A DNA stretch of 6,735 nucleotides from Alphaproteobacteria bacterium (GCA_021639925.1 JAJXEL010000115.1:1-6735); one strand, 5' to 3'; positions 1 through 6,620 are shown, counted from the stretch's first letter. Program-made: numbers and translations. Notes: generated by a model from the letters alone, not told the origin.

Positions 1-41
1 CCCGTTTCGTCAACGCAGGCTGTTGTCGGCGCGGTTATCGG
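1..41 (+). repeat. 41-bp perfect direct repeat, copy 1 (inside the phosphate transporter gene)
   Basis: Identical to 568-608 over all 41 visible bases, and may extend left of the window. It encodes PVSSTQAVVGAVI plus the first two bases of a Gly codon. Both copies are in the same reading frame, at the symmetry-related PVSSTQA motifs of the two transporter halves. Confidence 0.95.
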
Positions 42-1233
42 CTGGAACTGGTTTACCGATTCCGTAACCGACGTTAATTCGATTGTCAGAATCGCCAGCA
101 CATGGGTCGCCTGTCCGCTGCTGTCTGCTTCGTTCGCCGCTGTTTTATATGTTGTTTTTAAATATCTGTTAGGTTCTGTCAAAGTCCATTTGCTTTACCG
201 TGACGCCTGTACGCGTCTGGCAATGATTTTGACAGGAGCTTTCGGCGCTTATTCTTTAGGGGCGAACAATATGGCAAACGTTGTCGGTGTATTTGTTCCC
301 GTCGCGCCGTTTGCGGAATTTTCTTTTGGCGGGCTGCATTTTTCAGCCGTTCAACAGCTGTTCTTTGTCGGTTCTTTGGCGACGGCAATCGGCGTTTTTA
401 CATATTCGTACAAAGTCATGGGAACTGTCGGCAAAGGATTGATGCCTTTATCGCCTTTCGCGGCCTGGGTCGTCGTTTTGGCGCAGTCAATGGTTTTGTT
501 TGTATTCGCGTCTGAAGGGTTGGAATATTTTCTGGCGTCTCATAACCTGCCGGTTATTCCTTTGGTTCCCGTTTCGTCAACGCAGGCTGTTGTCGGCGCG
601 GTTATCGGTATCGGGTTGTGCAAAGGCGCCGCGAAAAGCATTAAATGGAGCGTTGTCGTCCGGATTATGTGCGGGTGGGTGATTACGCCGGTAATCGCCG
701 CCGTTATTTGTTTCTTTTCCCTGTTTTTCATGCAGAACGTTTTCAGCCAGCAGGTCTATGTGCCAAAGACGTATCTGATGTCGGACAAAGTGTTTAACCG
801 TATTGTCGAAGAAGGATTTTCCGGCAGTAAATTAAGCACGTTAAAAGGGGAACGGTTCGTTTCCGGCGTTGAATTTATCAATGCGGTTGAAAACCGTTTG
901 GGCAAACTGACCGGCGCGCAGCAGCAAAAGCTGTTGGATACGGCGGAAAACGTCCGTATCGTCATTGACCCGGACAGAATCGAAAATCTGGATAACCGTT
1001 TGTTTTCCGCCGAAGAACTGGCGCAGATCAAAGAATTAAGCGGGCAGCGTTTTAATTATCGCTGGGAATTACAAAACGCTTTGATAAAAATCAGTAAAAA
1101 CTGGGAATATCTGCCTGCGACGATTTTAAATAAGCAGTATAATAAAATGCTGTCGCAAAAATTAACGGTGATTGAAAACAACTTTATTGTTCGGGATCGT
1201 AAAAAACAAAATAACTGCCGTTATTCGGATTAA
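1..1233 (+). CDS. Inorganic phosphate transporter, Pit/PHO4 family (5' end missing)
   Basis: An integral membrane carrier of the Pit/PiT family, which moves phosphate (usually as metal phosphate) across the inner membrane driven by H+ or Na+. The frame is open from base 1, so the start lies outside the window; 410 residues and a TAA stop are visible. Family marks (window numbering): PVSSTQAVVGAVIG at 1-14 and again at 190-203, and GANNMANVVG at 88-97, matching the PHO4 GANDxANxxG signature. The two-fold repeat is the known inverted-repeat architecture of the family. Hydrophobic stretches lie around 31-58, 71-100, 115-135, 150-172 and 217-245. After about residue 248 comes a hydrophilic tail of roughly 160 residues without membrane segments, longer than in the classic E. 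coli PitA layout and of unknown role. A TTG at 190 could be mistaken for the start, but coding continues upstream of it. Metal and ion specificity cannot be read from the sequence. Confidence 0.9.
   Translation, partial: PVSSTQAVVGAVIGWNWFTDSVTDVNSIVRIASTWVACPLLSASFAAVLYVVFKYLLGSVKVHLLYRDACTRLAMILTGAFGAYSLGANNMANVVGVFVPVAPFAEFSFGGLHFSAVQQLFFVGSLATAIGVFTYSYKVMGTVGKGLMPLSPFAAWVVVLAQSMVLFVFASEGLEYFLASHNLPVIPLVPVSSTQAVVGAVIGIGLCKGAAKSIKWSVVVRIMCGWVITPVIAAVICFFSLFFMQNVFSQQVYVPKTYLMSDKVFNRIVEEGFSGSKLSTLKGERFVSGVEFINAVENRLGKLTGAQQQKLLDTAENVRIVIDPDRIENLDNRLFSAEELAQIKELSGQRFNYRWELQNALIKISKNWEYLPATILNKQYNKMLSQKLTVIENNFIVRDRKKQNNCRYSD
568..608 (+). repeat. 41-bp perfect direct repeat, copy 2 (inside the phosphate transporter gene)
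   Basis: Second copy of bases 1-41. Identity stops at base 609 (T here, C at base 42), a silent Gly-codon difference, after which the protein sequences also diverge. Protein-level duplication is expected in this family, but exact nucleotide identity over 41 bp is not required by it. Confidence 0.95.
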
Positions 1234-1235
1234 AT

Positions 1236-1271
1236 AACAAAGCCCTGAAAAAAGTTTTTCAGGGCTTTGTT
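1236..1271. terminator. Bidirectional hairpin terminator behind the phosphate transporter gene
   Basis: Arms AACAAAGCCCTGAAAAA (1236-1252) and TTTTTCAGGGCTTTGTT (1255-1271) are perfectly complementary over 17 bp around a 2-nt centre; in practice a few central pairs must open. It begins three bases after the transporter stop. The GC core is followed by TTTGTTGT on the + strand and TTTGTTATTT on the - strand, so it can work both ways between the converging genes. Confidence 0.85.
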
Positions 1272-1277
1272 GTATAA

Positions 1278-1307
1278 AAAACGGCTTTGATTTTTCAAAG
1301 CCGTTTT
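1278..1307. terminator. Hairpin terminator for lpxC, probably bidirectional
   Basis: Arms AAAACGGCTTTGA (1278-1290) and TCAAAGCCGTTTT (1295-1307) form a 13-bp stem with a TTTT loop on the + strand. Read on the - strand the core is followed by GCCGTTTTTTATA, a good U-tract, which fits termination of lpxC transcripts 58 bp past the stop. The + strand tail TTTTGCTTTT makes it a backup for the transporter gene as well. Confidence 0.8.
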
Positions 1308-1364
1308 GCTTTTATCTGTTTTCGTCTTTATCCCGGCAGAGGGCAAATGCGGGAAAAGAAGAAA

Positions 1365-2309
1365 TCAGGCGCATTCCAACTGCATCAGATCTTCATCTTC
1401 CTGAAAAGTTTTTTCGTCGGCTAAAGAAGCGTAATAAGCCGCCTGGTCAACGATTTCATAATTGCTTTCGTCAGCAAAAACAGCCGACAGCAAAGCGTTT
1501 GTATCCGTATGGCCGGAACGGCTGCCGGAAAATTCGGCAATCATCGGATAACCTGACATATACAGATCGCCGACGGCGTCCAGCATTTTATGGCGGACGA
1601 ATTCGTTGGAATAACGCAAACCGTCTTTGTTCATAATCGTATTGTCGTTGACCAAAATAGCGTTGTCCAAAGATCCGCCGCGCGCCAGACCGATGGAACG
1701 CAGCATTTCAATGTCTTGTAAAAAACCGAAAGTACGGGCGCGGCTGAACATATTTTTAAAATTGGCCGCCGTTAAGTCCAGTTCGGCTTCCTGATGGCCG
1801 ATGACGGGAGCCGGAAAGTCAATTGAAAAATGCATTTTCAATCCCTTTTCCGCCGGACGCAGAGAAACTTCCTTATCGCCGTTTTTAACGCTGACGGGTT
1901 TTAAAATGCGGATAGCTTTTAACGCGGCGTTCTGCGCCTTTATGCCCGCACATTCCAGCAAAAACACAAACGGAGCCGAACTGCCGTCCATAACCGGCGT
2001 TTCCGGACCGTTTATTTCAATCAGCATGTTGTTGATGCCCATAGCGTGAATGGCCGCCATTAAATGTTCGATCGTCGCGACCTTTACGCCGTCTTTGTTT
2101 CCGATACAGGTGCACATGCGCGTATCGACGACATAATCGTGATGCGCGGGAATATAAGCGTCCTGACCCGAAATGTCGGTCCGGTGGAAAATAATGCCTG
2201 TGTTTGCTTCGGCCGGTTTTAACGTCATGGAAATCTTGTTCCCCGTATGCAGACCGATGCCAACGCATGAAATTTCATGCTTGATTGTCTTCTGCTGATA
2301 TTTTTCCAT
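1365..2309 (-). CDS. lpxC: UDP-3-O-acyl-N-acetylglucosamine deacetylase LpxC
   Basis: Zn-dependent cytoplasmic deacetylase that removes the acetyl group from UDP-3-O-acyl-GlcNAc, the committed step of lipid A synthesis. At 314 residues it is close to the E. coli enzyme (305) and appears complete. By alignment from memory with E. coli LpxC, the Zn ligands are H82, H240 and D244; E81 of TIEHLMAA is the catalytic base; K241 lies in FVRHKMLDAVGDL; H267 of SGHTDTN is the second catalytic His; and T193 of SRARTFGF is retained. GIGLHTG (17-23) and PVMDGSSAPFV (105-115) are also family blocks. The ATG at 2309 is preceded by GAAAGGG with a 6-nt spacer, and the N-terminus aligns with E. coli. The gene is on the same strand as ftsZ but separated from it by a reversed 2.3-kb gene, so it must use a promoter in 2310-2549. 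The C-terminal 20 residues are acidic and not recognisably conserved. Confidence 0.97.
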   Translation of the reverse strand: MEKYQQKTIKHEISCVGIGLHTGNKISMTLKPAEANTGIIFHRTDISGQDAYIPAHHDYVVDTRMCTCIGNKDGVKVATIEHLMAAIHAMGINNMLIEINGPETPVMDGSSAPFVFLLECAGIKAQNAALKAIRILKPVSVKNGDKEVSLRPAEKGLKMHFSIDFPAPVIGHQEAELDLTAANFKNMFSRARTFGFLQDIEMLRSIGLARGGSLDNAILVNDNTIMNKDGLRYSNEFVRHKMLDAVGDLYMSGYPMIAEFSGSRSGHTDTNALLSAVFADESNYEIVDQAAYYASLADEKTFQEDEDLMQLECA

Positions 2310-2315
2310 GTTAAA

Positions 2316-2322
2316 CCCTTTC
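2316..2322 (-). promoter_or_regulatory. Ribosome binding site of lpxC
   Basis: On the - strand GAAAGGG lies 6 nt before the ATG at 2309. It is an imperfect Shine-Dalgarno sequence but the only purine-rich match at the right distance, and it supports this start. Confidence 0.65.
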
Positions 2323-2384
2323 TTTTCTGGAAATACTTTCTATCCTATAGTTCTAACAACGCTTCTTATTTTTTTCAAATCAAG

Positions 2385-2404
2385 CTTTGTTACACTTTGT
2401 TACA
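2385..2404. repeat. Tandem 10-bp direct repeat in the divergent intergenic region
   Basis: CTTTGTTACA occurs twice without a gap (2385-2394, 2395-2404). On the - strand this reads TGTAAC-N4-TGTAAC, one helical turn apart, the pattern expected of a head-to-tail dimer of an OmpR-type response regulator. It directly abuts the TTAA-N7-TTAA element and lies 76-95 bp upstream of the lpxC start. The regulator is not identifiable from sequence alone. Confidence 0.5.
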
Positions 2405-2419
2405 TTAACGTTCTGTTAA
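2405..2419. promoter_or_regulatory. CtrA-like binding site, TTAA-N7-TTAA
   Basis: TTAACGTTCTGTTAA matches the full CtrA consensus TTAA-N7-TTAA known from Caulobacter and other Alphaproteobacteria; it is also a dyad (TTAAC, 5 nt, GTTAA). It sits between divergent genes, about 95 bp from the lpxC start and 130 bp from the 772-codon gene. Chance matches occur in AT-rich DNA, and no ctrA gene is visible in the window, so the regulator is inferred. Confidence 0.4.
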
Positions 2420-2492
2420 GTCTTTCAAATATCGGAAAAAATTAAAAAGCACCGTTCAAAAGATGAAAAAACGGCTGAAAATTATATTTACC

Positions 2493-2520
2493 TTGAAAAA
2501 AATTTGCCTGATAATCTAAT
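2493..2520 (+). promoter_or_regulatory. Sigma70-like promoter of the 772-codon gene
   Basis: TTGAAA (2493-2498) and TCTAAT (2515-2520) are separated by 16 bp; each differs from the -35 and -10 consensus at one position. Transcription would begin near 2527, giving a leader of about 23 nt that still contains the Shine-Dalgarno sequence. Consensus match and placement are the only evidence. Confidence 0.5.
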
Positions 2521-2534
2521 TAAAGGGCAAAGTT

Positions 2535-2541
2535 AAAGAGG
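2535..2541 (+). promoter_or_regulatory. Ribosome binding site of the 772-codon gene
   Basis: AAAGAGG lies 8 nt before the ATG at 2550, with a T-rich spacer. It fixes the start at 2550. Confidence 0.75.
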
Positions 2542-2549
2542 TTTTTTTC

Positions 2550-4868
2550 ATGGGCGTTTTGGCAAATGCGCTGAGCAATGTTCACAGCGCGGTTTTAGGT
2601 GATTTTAAAGGGGCGGCGGGCAAAGCGGACGGAGTCAGTATTGAGGCAGATCCGCGCGACCCGGAAAAAAAGGTATTGCGGTTCGGAAAAGGTAAAGATG
2701 ATATTTTCCCCGTAGAGGGAGGAAATCTGGCTTTGGAAGGAATGCGCAAAGTCTTTTCCAAATGGATTGAAAGTCCGTCGCAGCTGCAGAAAATCCGCGA
2801 TCTTCCGCTTGATGACCGTCCCGTTTTAATGTTTGAATATACAGGTTTGGCAACGGGCGGATACTGCAACGGCGAACGAATTGTTTTAAATCCTGTTTTA
2901 GGGACAGGGTATTCGGCCGCGGGTATTTTGGCTCATGAATTTCAGCATCAATATCAGTTTAAAAAGAATGAAAACGGCATTGACGGGGTGAAAGAAGGGA
3001 TTAACCGTCCGGAATCGGTTTTTGCCGACCGTATGATGGAAGCTGCCGCCGATACGGCGCGCGCTCAATACCTGTATGAAATAAAAGATAAAAATCCGCA
3101 GACAAAAATCGCTTTTTATGAATCTGCGTTGCAAGAACCGTATATATTTAAGTATGCCGCGGCCAAAGATAAAGGGTTCAATGAATCTTACTGCGTTCTG
3201 CAGGGCATGAAAGCTTATGCGGGCAGCATTATAACGCAGGCAATGTACGAACAGGATTACAATTCGGATATTGGTTATAAAAGCGGTTTCGTCGTTCATG
3301 ACCTGGATCAGTTTGCAGACAATATGCTGGATAAAGAAAAGAAAAAGGCCGAAAATCTGGCCAGGTATTTTCTGGACGGGGAAAAACTGGACGAGGTCAA
3401 AGCTTTTCATTCTTATACCGTCGGTATGGGGACCGAACAGGCAAACGCCGGGCAAGTCACCCGTGCGATGCGGTCGGAAAGTTTTGATTATGTAACGCCG
3501 GTTATGGCGGCAAAGCTGCAAAAGCTGGCTGATCTGTACAAACGCGCAACCGGAAAAGAACATAAAAACGCGCCTGAAAATCTGACGGTCCGTTCTTTGA
3601 CGGGGCATGTCAAAAACGGCAAAGGGTCTTTTTTGACGAAAATGGCGTTAAAAACGCAGAAACTGGTTGAAAAGGCCGGCGATTCGGCAAAAAAAGCCAA
3701 ATACGGAATCGTTTCCGATCATTCTGTGGCAAATTCTTTCGGATATTACGACAAAGGGCGCAGATATATTTCGTTTGACGGGGCGTACGCTTCCCCCGAA
3801 GAAAGCAAAAACCGTATTTCTTATCAGCCGGAATTCGGCAGGGCCAGAGATTCCGAAGCCAGAGAGCTGATCAGCGAAAAGGAAATCAAAGCGCGCGACA
3901 AAAAAGCGCGTCAAATGTTTTCGATTTTAATGAAAGATCCGCTGATCAAAGCGCAGCTGCAGGAATTCGGCGGTAACGGAAAGCAAATGACTTTGGCTTT
4001 CGACACGAATTTTAAACGCCCCTTTACAACTGACAAGAACGTGGTCGTTTTGGATCCGTCGAAAAAACCGTTCGAGCTGGCGGCGGATTTCGCCGCGCAG
4101 CTGCAAGTTGTTCAGCAGCATGAAAAAGCGAAAGAAATCAGCGGCGCGGCTTCTTATGCCGCTTATAAAAAGGACACTGAGTTAAACCGCGATCCTGTTC
4201 AGGCGATGCAGGAAAAACGCATGTGTCAGGCAATGGCGGAAACGGCAAAGGCATCTTTCCTTTACCGCAATCAGGATCAGGCCGGCTTTTTTGACAAATT
4301 GAAATTGAAGAAAAATAAGGTTTTCCGGGCTTTCGCAGGGGCGGTAAAGAAAAATCCCGCGCAAGCGGTAACGGCGGCGGCTCTGGAAGCGGCCAAGACT
4401 TTTGACGTTGACGCCGAAGGCCGGGGAATTAAACGTCGGCTGGACAGATATATGAAAGAAGAGGGTGCCGGGCTGCCGGCTGAAAAAATTGACCGGCTGA
4501 TGACCGTCCGTGTTCCGGACACGCACATCGCCGCAGTCGCCTGCGCGGGACAGTTTTCTGAAAGAAACGAAAGCAAAATCGCCAATAACACAATGCAAAG
4601 GACCGAATGCTGCGCGATTACGCAGGATTTTGCGGAAGGATTGTATGCGGCAAAAAATGCGCGTCAAAAGTATGCCGAAATGCGGCGGGATCAGAGTTCT
4701 TCCGCGGCGGAAAAGGTGAATTTGCAGCAAAAATTGAACGCCGCCGCCGCGTCTAAGGCTCCGTCCATGATGCAACAGTTACATTCCTGTCAAAACGCGG
4801 CGGAAAAAAAGACAACAGCGGTCAATGCCGCCGCGGCAAAAGCCCGGGCGGACGCAATGCAAAAATAA
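2550..4868 (+). CDS. Putative HExxH metallopeptidase with a second, degenerate peptidase-like domain
   Basis: I do not recognise a characterised family. The 772 residues show no signal peptide and no membrane segment, suggesting a cytoplasmic protein unless exported by a signal-independent route. Residues 54-177 form a zincin-like unit: ERIVLNP strand (109-115), HEFQH (129-133) at the end of helix ILAHEFQHQYQF, and EAAAD (164-168) 31 residues on, the HExxH...ExxxD layout of gluzincins. Residues 441-573 repeat the order: RQMFS (455-459, cf. RKVFS 66-70), NVVVLDP (497-503), then AQLQV (516-520) where HEFQH should be, and QAMAETAKASFLY (560-572) against EAAADTARAQYLY (164-176). All the presumed metal-binding and catalytic positions are lost in copy two. 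Residues 178-440 are helix-rich and basic in part; 715-772 is an Ala/Lys/Gln-rich, probably coiled tail. The gene has its own promoter and terminator and runs opposite to ftsZ and lpxC. It may belong to one of the unnamed Pfam metallopeptidase DUFs; substrate unknown. That the gene is real is near certain; peptidase activity is inference. Confidence 0.8.
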   Translation: MGVLANALSNVHSAVLGDFKGAAGKADGVSIEADPRDPEKKVLRFGKGKDDIFPVEGGNLALEGMRKVFSKWIESPSQLQKIRDLPLDDRPVLMFEYTGLATGGYCNGERIVLNPVLGTGYSAAGILAHEFQHQYQFKKNENGIDGVKEGINRPESVFADRMMEAAADTARAQYLYEIKDKNPQTKIAFYESALQEPYIFKYAAAKDKGFNESYCVLQGMKAYAGSIITQAMYEQDYNSDIGYKSGFVVHDLDQFADNMLDKEKKKAENLARYFLDGEKLDEVKAFHSYTVGMGTEQANAGQVTRAMRSESFDYVTPVMAAKLQKLADLYKRATGKEHKNAPENLTVRSLTGHVKNGKGSFLTKMALKTQKLVEKAGDSAKKAKYGIVSDHSVANSFGYYDKGRRYISFDGAYASPEESKNRISYQPEFGRARDSEARELISEKEIKARDKKARQMFSILMKDPLIKAQLQEFGGNGKQMTLAFDTNFKRPFTTDKNVVVLDPSKKPFELAADFAAQLQVVQQHEKAKEISGAASYAAYKKDTELNRDPVQAMQEKRMCQAMAETAKASFLYRNQDQAGFFDKLKLKKNKVFRAFAGAVKKNPAQAVTAAALEAAKTFDVDAEGRGIKRRLDRYMKEEGAGLPAEKIDRLMTVRVPDTHIAAVACAGQFSERNESKIANNTMQRTECCAITQDFAEGLYAAKNARQKYAEMRRDQSSSAAEKVNLQQKLNAAAASKAPSMMQQLHSCQNAAEKKTTAVNAAAAKARADAMQK

Positions 4869-4884
4869 AATTTTATTCTATAAC

Positions 4885-4913
4885 AAAGCCCCCCGTAATA
4901 TACGGGGGACTTT
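4885..4913. terminator. Shared bidirectional terminator between the 772-codon gene and ftsZ
   Basis: CCCCCGTA (4890-4897) pairs with TACGGGGG (4901-4908) around an ATA loop. After one C/A mismatch the stem continues AAAG/CTTT (4885-4888, 4910-4913). The + strand tail is CTTTTGAT; the - strand tail is CTTTGTTAT. It lies 16 bp from both stop codons (4868 and 4930), so it serves both converging genes. Confidence 0.8.
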
Positions 4914-4929
4914 TGATATGCAGAACTGT

Positions 4930-6585
4930 TTAATGTTGTCTGAGGAAAGACGGAATGTCAGATTCTTCGTCCGTCTGTACGGGCGGTTCGGGCTTTTTTT
5001 CTTCGGCCGAACGGCGGCCCGTCACAAACTGGAATAAAGAAGGACGGGCTTTTTCTGCCGGTTTAACGGCCGGCGGCATAACGGGCGGTACCGGCGCCGC
5101 GGCAGGAGTGGACGACGGAGCCGGCGCGAATAAATCTTCCTGCGCCGCCGCAGTGTTCTGCGGTTTCGGCTGAATTACCGGCTGTTCATGGGAAAACAGC
5201 GGCGGCTGCGGTTTTTCGGCTGCTGCCATTTTCGGCGTGAAAGATTCAAAAGAAGCCGGCTGTCTGATTTCGCCGCCGCCGAATAATTCGTTCGGGGCAG
5301 GCATGGCAGGCAGAATGCTGCTGGTTGTTTTAGGCGAAAAAGAAACCGGCTGGGCCGCCAAAGTCGGGTGAACCGGCGCGGCGGGAGGCGGCGCAACTTC
5401 ATCGTCTATTGCCAGCACGTCGTCGTTGTCGTCTTCAAAAATATCATCTGGCGCCGCAGAAACGGAAGCAGGCTGATGAACGGCAGGAACCGGTTGTTCC
5501 GGCGTATGTTTCTGTGTGCCGAAGCCGGACGCGAACGGTTTCGGCTGAGGCTGGGCGGCAAAAATAGAAGAAGAAGCCGTCTGTCCCATAAACGGATTTT
5601 GTGCTTCCTGCGGGCGGGTAATACCGGTGGCAACGACGGAAACGCGGATAGAGCCTTCCAGCGTTTCGTCAAAAGAAGCGCCGAAAATAATATTGGCTTC
5701 CGGATCGACTTCGCGGCGGATTCTGTTGGCCGCTTCGTCAACTTCGTACAGCGTCAGATCCGCGCCGCCGGCAATGTTGATCAAAATCCCTTTGGCACCG
5801 GTCATTGACGCGTCGTCCAACAACGGATTGGCAATGGCTTCTTCCGCGGCTTCCAACGCGCGGTTTTCGCCCGTCGCCGTTCCCGTTCCCATCATGGCGC
5901 GTCCCATTTCTGCCATAACGGCGCGAACGTCGGAAAAGTCCAAATTGATAATCCCCGGCGTGATAATCAGGTCCGTAATGCTGCGCACGCCGCCCTGCAG
6001 CACTTGGTCGGCGCGTTTAAAAGCTTCGGCAAACGTCATTTTTTCATCGGCGACAAGGAATAAATTCTGGTTGGGAATAACAATCAGCGTATCAACATAC
6101 TGCGCCAGTTCTTCAATGCCTTTTTCGGCGATGGCCATTCTGTGGCGGCCTTCAAAAGTAAAAGGTTTCGTTACGACGCCGACGGTCAGGATATCGCGTT
6201 CGCGCGCCATTTTTGCAAAAACGGGCGCTGCTCCCGTTCCCGTGCCGCCGCCCATGCCGGCGGTGATGAAGACCATATTGGATCCTTCCAGAACATTGGC
6301 GATATCGTCCAGCGCTTCTTCGGCGGATTCGCGGCCGACTTCGGGTCTGGCGCCCGCGCCCTGGCCTTTGGTCGTTTCAATGCCCAGCTGAATCTTTGTT
6401 TCTGCCAAAGAAGAACTGAGCGCCTGCGCATCGGTGTTGGCGACGACGAAATTAACGCCGCCCAGCTGAGTCTGGATCATGTTGTTGATCGCGTTGCCGC
6501 CTGCGCCGCCGACGCCGATAACGGTAATCTTCGGGGTTAAAAGAACGATCGGTTGTTGTTGAGGAACACTGATGTCTAAAGTCAT
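4930..6585 (-). CDS. ftsZ: Cell division protein FtsZ
   Basis: Tubulin-like GTPase that polymerises into the Z-ring at midcell. The 551 residues are longer than E. coli FtsZ (383) because of the linker, and resemble the long alphaproteobacterial FtsZs. The GTPase core spans about 18-322: GVGGAGGNA (24-32), NTDAQAL (50-56), the tubulin signature GGGTGTG (112-118), and the T7 synergy loop NLDFSDVR (214-221) with N214, D216 and D219 that completes the neighbouring subunit's active site. Residues 323-540 are a disordered Pro/Ala/Gln-rich linker with an acidic patch at 380-396 and SLFQFVTG at 516-523. DIPSFLRQH (543-551) is the conserved C-terminal peptide that binds FtsA and other partners. The start is set by GGAG 6 nt before the ATG at 6585. 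A probable ftsA end lies 115 bp upstream, as expected in the dcw cluster. The gene is intact with no missing key residue. Confidence 0.98.
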   Translation of the reverse strand: MTLDISVPQQQPIVLLTPKITVIGVGGAGGNAINNMIQTQLGGVNFVVANTDAQALSSSLAETKIQLGIETTKGQGAGARPEVGRESAEEALDDIANVLEGSNMVFITAGMGGGTGTGAAPVFAKMARERDILTVGVVTKPFTFEGRHRMAIAEKGIEELAQYVDTLIVIPNQNLFLVADEKMTFAEAFKRADQVLQGGVRSITDLIITPGIINLDFSDVRAVMAEMGRAMMGTGTATGENRALEAAEEAIANPLLDDASMTGAKGILINIAGGADLTLYEVDEAANRIRREVDPEANIIFGASFDETLEGSIRVSVVATGITRPQEAQNPFMGQTASSSIFAAQPQPKPFASGFGTQKHTPEQPVPAVHQPASVSAAPDDIFEDDNDDVLAIDDEVAPPPAAPVHPTLAAQPVSFSPKTTSSILPAMPAPNELFGGGEIRQPASFESFTPKMAAAEKPQPPLFSHEQPVIQPKPQNTAAAQEDLFAPAPSSTPAAAPVPPVMPPAVKPAEKARPSLFQFVTGRRSAEEKKPEPPVQTDEESDIPSFLRQH

Positions 6586-6591
6586 GGATTA

Positions 6592-6595
6592 CTCC
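6592..6595 (-). promoter_or_regulatory. Ribosome binding site of ftsZ
   Basis: On the - strand CGGAG-TAATCC-ATG places the GGAG core 6 nt before the start codon at 6585 and supports this start over later Met codons. Confidence 0.75.
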
Positions 6596-6620
6596 GTTGG
6601 AAAATGGGACTGCTTTGACG

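Noticed and set aside
190..1233. A phosphate transporter CDS starting at TTG 190
   Set aside because: The same frame is open and encodes family sequence from base 1, including a PVSSTQA motif; the start is outside the window.
2520..2536. Second CtrA-like site just before the 772-codon gene
   Set aside because: The two TTAA are 9 bp apart, not 7, and overlap the -10 and Shine-Dalgarno region.
2898..3608. 236-codon - strand open frame within the 772-codon gene
   Set aside because: Shadow frame; the + strand has the Shine-Dalgarno sequence, promoter and recognisable motifs. The antisense product is Phe/Arg/Ile-rich without a pattern.
4182..4775. 197-codon - strand open frame within the 772-codon gene
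   Set aside because: Arg/Phe-rich antisense shadow with no recognisable domain.
2310..4929. Insertion sequence or integron-like element around the orphan gene
   Set aside because: I found no terminal inverted repeats, target-site duplication or transposase/integrase; base composition resembles the neighbours.
5627..6391. 254-codon + strand open frame across ftsZ
   Set aside because: Antisense shadow of the FtsZ GTPase core; Ser/Ala/Arg-rich composition, no family features.
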